A program made the translations under genes and the position numbers. Of a DNA stretch of 64,000 nucleotides, positions 8,545 through 16,476 are shown piece after piece. The notes under the pieces were generated by a model. That model saw only the letters and a list, made by a program, of their open reading frames with translations. It made no database searches and was not told the DNA's origin. This stretch comes from CAWKMN01 sp963850765 (GTDB lineage: Bacteria; Chloroflexota; Anaerolineae; Aggregatilineales; Aggregatilineaceae): positions 124,001 to 188,000 of the forward strand of contig CAWKMN010000003.1 in NCBI GenBank assembly GCA_963850765.1. Direction: 5' to 3'. The stretch's first letter is position 1; each line of letters begins with the position of its first letter.

Positions 8545-8716
8545 AGGAACCGCAGAGACGCAGAGGACGCAGAGAAAAATAAGGTGAAACCGAGAAAAGC
8601 AAGGAGAAAAACGATTGAACCACAGCGGTCACGAGGACACAGAGAAAAGGCAAGGTAAAGAGAGGAAAACAGGAGCGGAGAGGATACAAGGGCGGACACG
8701 GGGGTCCGCCCCTACG
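8545..8716. repeat. ACCGCAGAG repeats and GGGCGGACAC inverted repeat
   Basis: GAACCGCAGAGACGCAGAGG and GAACCACAGCGGTCACGAGG modules run to about 8660. At 8691-8716 an inverted repeat pairs GGGCGGAC with GTCCGCCC and ends in CCTAC. Together they fill the gap between two minus-strand genes; no reading frame there looks real. Confidence 0.7.
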
Positions 8717-8736
8717 AGAACAGCCCCGGGAGGGGG

Positions 8737-10104
8737 TTAGTTCACGGCGCGCCAGACGGCGTCCAGCGATTGCAGGGCGGTCAGGTTGCGCCACGGCCAG
8801 GCGTTGGTCATGGCGGCGGGATCGTCAAAATTGCACTGTGCATAGGAGAGGTGGAAGCCGTCCGTCAGGCCAAAGCCGGGCAGCGGCTGGGCGGCCATGA
8901 GGAAATTCCACAGCGGGACGTCATACTCGGCGGCGAGATCCGCGATCGCCGCGTTGATCGACCAGTCGCCCTCGCGGTTATCGGCCTTGGTGCTCAGGAT
9001 CGGCACCACGTCCCTGCTGATCCAGAAGTCCAGCACCTGGCGCAGATTATCCTTGTAGTCGTCCAGCTCGCCGTGCCAGACTTCCAGGCTGATGATCACA
9101 AAGCTCGGCTGCCAGATGCGGTATTCGCAGGCGATCGGAGTCTCGCCGGCGGCACAGCGTGCCGGGTTGGCCCACGTGGGATCGAGCACGGCATAGGCGT
9201 TAAAGCCTGACCACACGGATTCGCTTTCGCGGGCGAACGAGCCGGCGAAGTGATCGATAGTCGCTTGCAGGTGCGCGTAGTCCGGTCCGAGATCGTATTC
9301 GCCACGGTCGAACGGCCCGAGGAAATGGGATGTGATGTTCTGGCAGTCGCCCACCTTGGAGAATCGATTCGGGTGGTTGCCGCGCGCCAGTCCGCGCTGG
9401 TAGATCTCCACGACGCGGGCGGTCGGAACCGCCACGACGGGCAGGCCGCGCAGCCGGCTTACGGCGGGCGATTCGGGGATGGTGATGGTTTCGGTCGTGA
9501 CCGGCAGCGTGTCGACCGCGCCGGCCACGTAACGCGCCGTGATCCAGCCGCGCGCGCTGGCATCCACGGTATGAACCAGCACCCAATCGACCGCCGCACT
9601 GCGCCCTTCGAGCACGACGGCGGTGCCGGGGGCCAGCTTGCCGAGTACGGCGGCATCGGTGCTGGGGCCGCGACGGACATTGACAGCCGCGATCACGGTG
9701 CCGGCTCCCGCGCTGGTGAGGGACACGGGCTGTTCCGCCTGGGCGGCGACCTGAACGGCCGGGGCGATCGGGGCCGCGCTGCCGACAATCTCGGCGCTGA
9801 CCGGCAGGCGGGCCGCGCTGAAGCCATCATCGTAGCTGAAGTAGATCGCGGAAACCCAGCCGCGGAACGTGCCGTCGGTTGTGCGGCCCAGCAGCCAGGC
9901 CGAATCAGCGCTGCGGGATTCAAAGGTTATGCCGGTGCCGACGGGCAGGAGCGTGATACCGGCATAATGCGGGCCGGGACCGGTGCGCATATTGATATTG
10001 TAGGTGGCGATCCCGTCGGGCTCCTGGGCCAGGGCGGATCCGACGAGGAGGGCGATCAGGAGGGTGATCAGAGCGGCGGCGAGTAATCCGGTACGGTGGG
10101 ACAT
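8737..10104 (-). CDS. Secreted SH3b-SH3b-SGNH-like protein
   Basis: The 455-residue product has a signal peptide (1-26, ending GSALAQ). Two bacterial SH3 domains follow, at about 30-95 (INMRTGPGPHYAG...) and 135-200 (VNVRRGPSTDAAVLG...). The C-terminal region from about 220 is homologous to the end of the giant protein at 26770-31847: both share a xxIYQxG/xxIYRQG start, a GE-P-ACE-R core and an IPVL/VPIL strand. It resembles an SGNH hydrolase fold: block V appears as DGFHLS, but the block I Ser is Cys (VGDCQ) and no GxND block is seen. It may bind rather than cleave a cell-wall or polysaccharide ligand. Confidence 0.75.
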   Translation of the reverse strand: MSHRTGLLAAALITLLIALLVGSALAQEPDGIATYNINMRTGPGPHYAGITLLPVGTGITFESRSADSAWLLGRTTDGTFRGWVSAIYFSYDDGFSAARLPVSAEIVGSAAPIAPAVQVAAQAEQPVSLTSAGAGTVIAAVNVRRGPSTDAAVLGKLAPGTAVVLEGRSAAVDWVLVHTVDASARGWITARYVAGAVDTLPVTTETITIPESPAVSRLRGLPVVAVPTARVVEIYQRGLARGNHPNRFSKVGDCQNITSHFLGPFDRGEYDLGPDYAHLQATIDHFAGSFARESESVWSGFNAYAVLDPTWANPARCAAGETPIACEYRIWQPSFVIISLEVWHGELDDYKDNLRQVLDFWISRDVVPILSTKADNREGDWSINAAIADLAAEYDVPLWNFLMAAQPLPGFGLTDGFHLSYAQCNFDDPAAMTNAWPWRNLTALQSLDAVWRAVN

Positions 10105-10535
10105 ACTGATCTCTCCGCAAAAACCAAGGTCGATATATGGAGATTGTACGGCAAATGGCGGGGTAGAAGGAACGGGACTGGGCGCGTTGGCGATTAGCCG
10201 TTAGCCTTTACCTCACCCCGCGGCCGCCCCCTCTCCACGCGCGGAGAGGGGGAGACCGGACTCAAGCGGCGTATCGCAATATGTCCCACGGAATGCAGGA
10301 ATGGGCAACAGGTTGTTAAGTCCGCGGCAACCCTATTGCCCCATCCCATAAGTGAAAGGAATGCGATTGTGTAGGGGAGTCCCTCTGTGTGCTCGCCGGG
10401 GCGACGAAGTCGCCAGGTGGAGCGGCTTGGCTCAACCGGGCGGATCACGGCGATCCGCCCCTACAATGTGACTTGATATTTATGGAACAGGGCAACCCAA
10501 GGGTTGCCCCTACGGAAACGCGCGCGGCAGAACGA
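10105..10535. repeat. Intergenic repeat cluster
   Basis: This 431-base gap holds a GCGATTAGCCGTTAGC unit, repeat A (10209-10259), and three successive inverted repeats ending in GCCCCTAC or similar: a CGCCGGGGCGACGAAGTCGCC unit near 10395, GGGCGGATC/GATCCGCCC at 10439-10464 and GGGCAACCC/GGGTTGCCC at 10489-10513. No gene or clear promoter is visible. Confidence 0.65.
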
Positions 10536-11570
10536 TCAGAAGGGGAAGGTGGGCGGGTAGCGATCCTCCCAGCCGAGCTGCGCTTCATCCGATTTCAGGT
10601 AGGCGAGGATGAAGTCGTCGATCTTGCCGCGCTGCATGATGTCCTTGATCTGCGTCAGGCGCACGCTGGTACGCTGGTCGCGGATGAACTTCTCGGCGCG
10701 ATCCAGGCTGTAGACGCGGATCACCGAGTGTTTTTCGGCGGGCGGGTGGGGCTGGCGGCCCTCGGAAATATCCGTCCTGATGCGCTGGTAATCGGCCAGC
10801 CAGTTGCGGACGTTGGTGCCGTCCGGGATGGCGAAGACCTGCACGCGCGTCATTTCCTCGCCGCCGGAATCGTTGGTGAGCAGGCGGTGCAGGCCGCGCT
10901 CGCCCTTGAGGAAGCCGAAGACGTTGCTGCCTTCCAGCGCCAGCGCGATCTCGTCGGTGTGCTCGTAGCGGGCGTAGCGCTTCATTACATCCTGAAAATT
11001 GCCCGCCGTCAGATGCACAAACGATTTGCCGCCCGGCGAACCAGGATCGGCGGTGAGCACAAACAACTCCCGATCATAGCCCTTGCGCTCGGCCCACCAC
11101 AGATACATCTCCGAGAGGCGGCGCGGCCACGAATCGGACGGCTTGGGCGGCGCGGTTGGGGCGGTGCCCATCGAACTGATCAGCAGCATGGCCTGGTTGC
11201 GGTGTGGGAGCCGGGCCGTGAGAAGCTCAATATCCAGAAAATTGACGTCGTTGTAAAGCTGCTCGTAGTCGCGGGCCAGATCGGACAGGTAGCGCAGATC
11301 GCGCTCGCGGTTGACGAGCACGGCGAGATCTTCCAGATATTCAGCGCGTTCGAGAAGCTGGCTCACGCGGCGCGTCAGACGGTCCAGGAAATAATAACGG
11401 CGCATGGCGTCGCGCGCGCCGGGGTTGTCGTCCCAGAATTCGGAGGAGAAGGTCGAGGTTTGCAGATTGTCCTTTTCGCGCTGCATGTCCTTGACCGACT
11501 CGGACTCGTTCCAATCTACCAGCTTGCGGCGCAAAATGGCGAAGCCTTCGGTCAGTTCGGGGAGCGTCAT
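10536..11570 (-). CDS. Release-factor-2-like protein lacking SPF and GGQ
   Basis: The 344-residue product aligns by eye with class I release factor 2. An N-terminal helical region (SSEFWDDNPGARDA, compare RF2 PDVWNEPERAQA) precedes the PCRF-type domain: FLDIE (about 111), SEMYLWWAERKGY (about 153-165), VFGFLKGERGLHRLL (217-231). The C-terminal IRDQRTSVRLTQIKDIMQRG matches RF2's IKDLRTGVETRNTQAVLDG. The anticodon-like SPF tripeptide is missing (HRLLTNDSGG against HRLVRKSPFDSGG). The whole GGQ domain between the two halves is absent. It therefore should not terminate translation. The start at 11570 overlaps the stop of the Clp-type gene as ATGA, so the pair is probably co-translated. Confidence 0.85.
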   Translation of the reverse strand: MTLPELTEGFAILRRKLVDWNESESVKDMQREKDNLQTSTFSSEFWDDNPGARDAMRRYYFLDRLTRRVSQLLERAEYLEDLAVLVNRERDLRYLSDLARDYEQLYNDVNFLDIELLTARLPHRNQAMLLISSMGTAPTAPPKPSDSWPRRLSEMYLWWAERKGYDRELFVLTADPGSPGGKSFVHLTAGNFQDVMKRYARYEHTDEIALALEGSNVFGFLKGERGLHRLLTNDSGGEEMTRVQVFAIPDGTNVRNWLADYQRIRTDISEGRQPHPPAEKHSVIRVYSLDRAEKFIRDQRTSVRLTQIKDIMQRGKIDDFILAYLKSDEAQLGWEDRYPPTFPF

Positions 11571-14030
11571 GCGCTTGCGCCCGCCGCCACCGTCCATGCC
11601 GCCCGCAGAGTCACGGTGCTGCGCTGCGCGGCCTCGTCAATCGGGACGATCTTCAGGATGAGCTTCTGATCCTCGACGGCGACACGGAGCAAGTGCTGCT
11701 CCTGGCTGCCGCGCTGAGCCAGCGTGCGGGCCATCGGCGCGACGACGCGGCGCTCGATCTCACGCTTGAGCGGGCGCGCACCGTATTCGGGGCTGTAACC
11801 ATGCTCCAGCACAAGATCGATCACGGCTTCATCGATCTCGACCAGAATGCTGCGGCGGGTGATGCCATCACGCAGCAGCACGTCGTTCAGTTCGCGGCGC
11901 GCAATATCGCGCACGGCCTGATGGCTGAGCTGACCAAAGACCGCGATCTTGTCGATGCGGTTGATGAACTCCGGGCGAAAGTACTGCTGGATCTGCGCCG
12001 TATAATGATCGCGCAGGGCCGCGTTGATCACGGTGGGATCGGCCAGCGCGTCGCCGGTGCCGAATCCCGGCGGGCGGAAGGCTTTGGACCCGCCGCCCAG
12101 GTTGCTGGTCATGATCAGAATGGCGTTGTGGAAAAAGGTCGTCTTGCCGGAGGCGTCGGTCAGGCGACCTTCGCCCAGCACTTGAAGGAAAATATCGTAG
12201 ATGCGCGGCGAAGCTTTTTCAAACTCGTCCAGCAGCACGACGCTGAACGGCTGCTCGCGGACCTTGCGCGTCAGCTCACCGTCCTTGTCGAACATGCCGA
12301 TCAACCGCACGACGCCATCAAAATCGCTGTATTCGCTCATGTCGAAGCGGATCAGGCGCAATTCGTCGCTGAACAGGTAGGCGGCCAGCAGTTTTCGCCA
12401 TCTGCGTTTTGCCGACGCCGGTCGGGCCGATAAACAGGAAGGTGCCGAGCGGCTTATACGGATCGTTCAGCCCGGCCTTGACGGTCGCGACCAGATCGAC
12501 CATCGGTTTCGACAGCCTCATCCTGCCCCAGAATACGCTCGTGGAAATAGTTCTCGACTTCCTGGATCGACATGCGGGCGGCATCGTTGACGATGAATTC
12601 CGGCATGCCGCTGAAGCGCGAGAAGGTTTCGAGCACGTTTTGGCGATCCACGCGGGCGACGGTACAAATCCGCCGCAGCAGACTGCCGGACGATGATGGA
12701 GTCAGACCCTGGTCGCGGAGACGGATGACATCGGCGGCGGTCTCTTCGAGCAGGCGGATCGCCTTGCCGGGGAACGCGCGGTAGGGCCAGAAACGGCGGC
12801 TGAGGCCCACGCTGGCCTGGATCGCGTCGGGCAGGACGCGCGCGTTGAGATCGTGTTCCAGATCGCGCGCCACGCTGCTCAGCACGGAGAGCGTTTCATC
12901 CTCGGACATGCCGGCCACTTCGACGCGGCGAAAGAGGTTGATGAAGGCGGGCCCGACGTTTTCGCCCATGGTCAGGCGGTCGGCGGACGTCTCGCCCATG
13001 ATGATCACCTCGCCGGTCGCGATGTGCGGCTTGAGCGCCATCCCCACGTTGGCGTCACTCTTGGACCAGCGGCCGACTTCGAGCAGGCCGGGCAGATCGG
13101 GCACGTAGAGAATATGGCGCAGCTTGCGGCACTCGTCCACGATGTTGTTGATCCGTTCTTCCCACGTGCCCACAAACTGCGCGCCGGCAATGATGCGGTC
13201 GGGCGTGATCAGCCAGACCTGGCGGTTATGCAGGGCCTCGTCACAGTCCTTGCTGACGATGCGCCGGATGACCTCGTGAATGACGGCGGTCTTGCCGGAT
13301 TCGGACGGCCCCGTGATCAGCGCGCTGTTATGGCGCGGGCTGAGCAGAATTTGCAGCAGCGCCTCGACCTGATCCTCACGGTGATAGGCGCGGCGGAAAC
13401 GGCCTTCGGTGGCCTGCGTCGTCATGTTGACGCCGACTTCTTTCAGCGCCCAGAACTCCTCTTCGGGCGTATGGCGGTCAAACAGCGACGGCAGATCATC
13501 ACGGGCGCGATCCTTCGCCTTTTTGACCTCGGCCTCGACCTCGACGCGTGTCGAGATACTCGCTGCGGGCGTGGGCGTAGCGTTGAAGATCTTCGAGCGG
13601 GCTGTCATCCAGCCACGCGAGAATCTCGGCGCGGGCGGTATCCTCAAGCTCGGTCCAGTTGTAGGCATAGAACATCAGGGGCGGCTCGCCCAGGCGGGGG
13701 ACAGTGACCACCAACTGCTTATCTTCGTCCGGGCGGACGAGCAGGCTGAAGAGGATCTGCACCTGCTCGCGGCGCTTCTTGCGCTTTTTGCGGTCCATTG
13801 GGCGCAGCTCGACCTGGACTTTGCGCATGGTCAGGCCCGAGTTCGAACTCGATGTGCTGGAGCATGGGGGCGGCCATGCCCTCGACACGCTCCTTGATCG
13901 CCTCAACCAGCTCGGTCTTCACGTCATCGAGATTCGCCCCGTAGGTGCTCAGGTCATAAAACGGGACGGGCGTAACGGTATAGGTCTGATTCGGGTGTTT
14001 CTGGATATACAGGTGGAATTTAAATTTCAT
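11567..14030 (-). CDS. Hsp100/Clp-type AAA+ ATPase, novel N-domain (four frameshifts)
   Basis: Joining five frame segments gives a protein of about 820 residues with two AAA+ modules. The N-terminal about 190 residues (MKFKFHLYIQKHPNQTYTV...) are not a standard Clp N-domain. Module 1 has Walker A GPSESGKT but a degenerate Walker B (LYVPDLP). Module 2 has Walker A GPTGVGKT, Walker B VVLLDEFEKA, sensor MTSNLG, RPEFINRID and a ClpB-like small domain (YSPEYGARPLKREIERRV). Breaks near 13835, 13547, 12507 and 12393 are each explained by one extra base. The start at 14030 has AGGACAG upstream. It is coupled by ATGA to the RF2-like gene. It is probably an unfoldase; client and protease partner are unknown. 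Confidence 0.82.
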
Positions 14031-14116
14031 GGTCTGTCCTGGTGCTGATCTTGCTACAATCAACTCACATTATAACATGCGCCGCGCCTGTCTTCATGCC
14101 CGACTATTAGGGGGCT

Positions 14117-15217
14117 GTGATCCAAACTATGCCGATGCTGGTGGAAATACCTGTTCGCATCCTGGCTTTTGTGTTTGGTGTGTCGCTCGTTATGCGGACC
14201 CTGCTCTCGGCCGTGCGGACATTCATCCTGCCGCGCAGTGCCCGCGACCGGCTGTCCGCGTTCTATTTTGGGTGGTGGCGGCGGTTCTTCTACTGGCGCG
14301 CGAACCGCGTGCATACTTACGAAGAGCGCGACCGGATCATGGCGATGTTCGCGCCGCTCAGCCTGATCCTGATTCCGGGCTTCTGGCTGGCGCTGGTCGG
14401 CACCGGCTACACGCTGATCTACTGGTCGCTCGGCGCGGACTCGCTGTATACGGCGTTCGCGCACAGCGGCTCGACGCTGACCACGCTCGGATTCGACCGG
14501 CTCGAAGGGACCGCGATGATGGCGGCGACGTTCTCCGAAGCGGCGATCAGCCTGATCCTGGTGGCGATCCTGATCTCGTACCTGCCAACGATGTACAGCG
14601 CCTTTTCACGCCGCGAAACCGCCGTGACGCTGCTCGAAGTGCGCGCCGGTACGCCACCGTCGGCGGTGGAGATCCTGGGGCGGTCGCAGCGCATCCACGG
14701 GCTGCACTCGTTGATCGACCTGTGGCGACAGTGGGAGCAGTGGTTCGCGGAACTGGAAGAGAGCCATACCTCCCTGGCCGCGCTGGTGTTCTTCCGGTCG
14801 CCGGACCCGCAGCATTCGTGGCTGACGGCGGCGGGTACGGTGCTCGACTGCGCCGCGCTGTACGCCTCGACGGTAGACGTGCCGCACGGCCCTCAGGTGG
14901 ATTTGTGCATCCGGGCCGGGTATCTCTCGCTGCGGGCCATTGCCGATTTTTACCGGCTGAGCTACGATCCCAACCCGGCCGCGACCGATCCGATCAGCGT
15001 GACGCGGGAAGAGTTCGATGAGGCTTACGCGCGGCTGGCCGAATACGAAGTGCCGCTGAAGGCGGATCGCGACCAGTGCTGGCGGGATTTTTCCGGCTGG
15101 CGGGTGAATTATGACACGGTGCTGATCAAGCTGGCGGCGATGACGATGGCTCCCTATGCGCCGTGGATCTCGGATCGCTCGGTGCTCCGAAAGGACATAA
15201 ACGGACTGAATGGCTGA
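14117..15217 (+). CDS. Ion-channel-like membrane protein
   Basis: The 366-residue product has an N-terminal helix (about 8-30) and a second pair of helices around 78-100 and 130-155. Between that pair lies a pore-loop-like segment, HSGSTLTTLGFDRL, where TTLGFD resembles the K+ channel filter TVGYGD. The C-terminal about 200 residues are cytoplasmic and mostly helical, with no domain I recognise. A GTG start at 14117 follows AGGGGG; an ATG at 14129 is the alternative. The stop overlaps the rnhA start by 8 bases, suggesting co-transcription. Channel function is inferred from the loop only. Confidence 0.7.
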   Translation: MIQTMPMLVEIPVRILAFVFGVSLVMRTLLSAVRTFILPRSARDRLSAFYFGWWRRFFYWRANRVHTYEERDRIMAMFAPLSLILIPGFWLALVGTGYTLIYWSLGADSLYTAFAHSGSTLTTLGFDRLEGTAMMAATFSEAAISLILVAILISYLPTMYSAFSRRETAVTLLEVRAGTPPSAVEILGRSQRIHGLHSLIDLWRQWEQWFAELEESHTSLAALVFFRSPDPQHSWLTAAGTVLDCAALYASTVDVPHGPQVDLCIRAGYLSLRAIADFYRLSYDPNPAATDPISVTREEFDEAYARLAEYEVPLKADRDQCWRDFSGWRVNYDTVLIKLAAMTMAPYAPWISDRSVLRKDINGLNG

Positions 15218-15761
15218 TCAACCCCAGGTAACGATCTACACGGATGGCGGCTGCGATCCCAACCCCGGCCCCGGTGGGTGGGCGGCGCTGCTGATGTTCC
15301 GCGATGAGAAGGGCGCGCTTCACGAGCGCGAGCTGTTAGGCGCGGAGCCGGATACCACGAATAACCGGATGGAACTCACCGCCGCGATCGAGGCGCTGCG
15401 CGCGCTGAATAAGCCGTGCGTGGTGGCACTGCACACGGATTCGGAGTACCTGAAGAAGGGGATCACCGAGTGGATCGATGGGTGGATCAAAAAGGGGTGG
15501 CGCACCAGCCAAAAAAAGCCGGTCAAAAATCAGGACTTGTGGGAGGCGCTCCACGCCGAGCGGCAGCGGCACTCGATGGAGTGGAAATGGGTGAGGGGTC
15601 ACGCGGGGGATGAGCATAACGAGCGGGTGGATCGGATGGTGGCGAAGGCGCGGGCAGGGATTGCTCGGAGAGTGAAAAAGCCGTTTACCACAGAGAGCAC
15701 AGAGCACACAGAGAAAAGCAAGGGAAAAGCCAAGAGGATTAGGACAGGGCACGGCGTCTAA
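15210..15761 (+). CDS. rnhA: Ribonuclease HI with repeat-derived C-terminal tail
   Basis: RNase HI cleaves the RNA strand of RNA-DNA hybrids. The core carries the expected catalytic residues: Asp in YTDGGCDPNPGPGGW, Glu in TTNNRMELTAAIEAL, Asp in ALHTDSEYL, and the His/Asp region VRGHAGDEHNERVDRM. The natural domain ends near ARAGI at about 15665. The last 28 or so residues (KPFTTESTEHTEKSKGK...) are translated from a dispersed ACCACAGAG repeat and are not part of the fold. A second copy of the normal 3' end lies 0.6 kb downstream at 16268-16329. The start overlaps the upstream channel-like gene. Confidence 0.93.
   Translation: MADQPQVTIYTDGGCDPNPGPGGWAALLMFRDEKGALHERELLGAEPDTTNNRMELTAAIEALRALNKPCVVALHTDSEYLKKGITEWIDGWIKKGWRTSQKKPVKNQDLWEALHAERQRHSMEWKWVRGHAGDEHNERVDRMVAKARAGIARRVKKPFTTESTEHTEKSKGKAKRIRTGHGV
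15679..15735. repeat. ACCACAGAG repeat inside the rnhA 3' end
   Basis: TTTACCACAGAGAGCACAGAG and ACACAGAGAAAAGCAAGG modules are read in frame as the tail of RNase HI. This shows that the element has inserted at or expanded into the end of a conserved gene. Confidence 0.8.
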
Positions 15762-15785
15762 GTCGTGCCCTGCCAGGTGCGGCTG

Positions 15786-16057
15786 TTAGTGGCCGCTTAC
15801 CATTGCGCAAGCAACGTCATACTGACTGACTGAATGCACATTGTTGTCATTCTGATCTTGTTCGCCTGCGTAGTGTGCGTGTGCGACGCCGTCCTCGTTG
15901 AATGCCCCACCTGGGGCACCGCTCGCGTGGCCGGGACTTGACGAGAAGTCTTCACACTCGACATCGGGCTGACCCGCTCAGGGCCGGACCGCCGACGGCG
16001 ACTCCAAGCGCGAGTACCAGCAGCGCGAATCGCCACAATCAGCAGAACTCTTCGCAT
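15786..16057 (-). CDS. Small exported protein (two frameshifts)
   Basis: A strong ribosome site, TTTAGGAGGTAAACC, precedes the ATG at 16057. Read straight through, the frame gives an implausible Arg-rich product. Removing one base near 16031 and one near 15966 yields a coherent protein of about 90 residues. It has MRRVLLIVAI continuing as ALLVLALGVAVGGPALSG, a good signal peptide, then a mature part from DVECEDFSSSPG to YDVACAMVSGH, acidic and His/Asn-rich, with two Cys. The stop is TAA at 15786. I recognise no family. The two corrections follow the extra-base pattern seen elsewhere in this window. Confidence 0.55.
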
Positions 16058-16442
16058 GGTTTACCTCCTAAATCTGCCGCAACAAACTTGCGGTGTGCAA
16101 CGTGAGTGTCGCTCAGAAGGGTTAGTCCCTTCTGAAATAGGATACGTGGCTTCTTCGAGGATTGGATTTCTTCCGCCGGATTTCTACCGCCCCTGTCTAT
16201 CGTGGCTACGCTACGGTACGGGGTATGGTCCAAAGCGATAGCTCTGAAGATCAGGCTGCACACGCTGTCGGGGGCGCACACAACGAGTGGGCGGATCGGA
16301 TGGTGGCGGCGGCAAGGGAGGGGTTGAAATATACCTCACCCCCCGTCCCCCTCTCCACGCGCGGAGAGGGGGAGCCGGTGGGCGGACACGCGGTGTCCTA
16401 CCGAATCACAGCCATGTATTGCAGATGGACACGAAAGTGATT
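16058..16442. other. Intergenic region with rnhA fragment and repeats
   Basis: Apart from the rnhA-like fragment and the repeats listed separately, the 385 bases hold only an AGAAGGGTTAGTCCCTTCT hairpin (16116-16134). No frame in either direction has a credible start or recognisable product. Confidence 0.5.
16268..16329 (+). pseudogene. Remnant of an RNase HI 3' end
   Basis: This stretch translates as VGGAHNEWADRMVAAAREGLK. It parallels the end of the intact rnhA upstream (EHNERVDRMVAKARAGI), and GCGGATCGGATGGTGGCG is nearly shared at the DNA level. It has no start of its own. It is either the original rnhA terminus, displaced when repeats and the small gene entered, or the stub of a lost second copy. 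Confidence 0.6.
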
Positions 16443-16476
16443 TCACCGGGGCGTATCGCAATACGCCCCTACAAAG
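16332..16476. repeat. Repeat A copy 7 and GCCCCTAC inverted repeats
   Basis: Repeat A occupies 16332-16380. A GGGCGGACACGCGGTGTCC unit follows at 16382. At 16449-16476 GGGGCGTATCGCAATACGCCCC ends in TAC and overlaps the extreme 3' end of the sensor phosphatase gene. Confidence 0.7.

Noticed and set aside
10536..11570. The gene as the housekeeping prfB
   Set aside because: It lacks SPF and GGQ and has no programmed-frameshift site, so it cannot be the working RF2.
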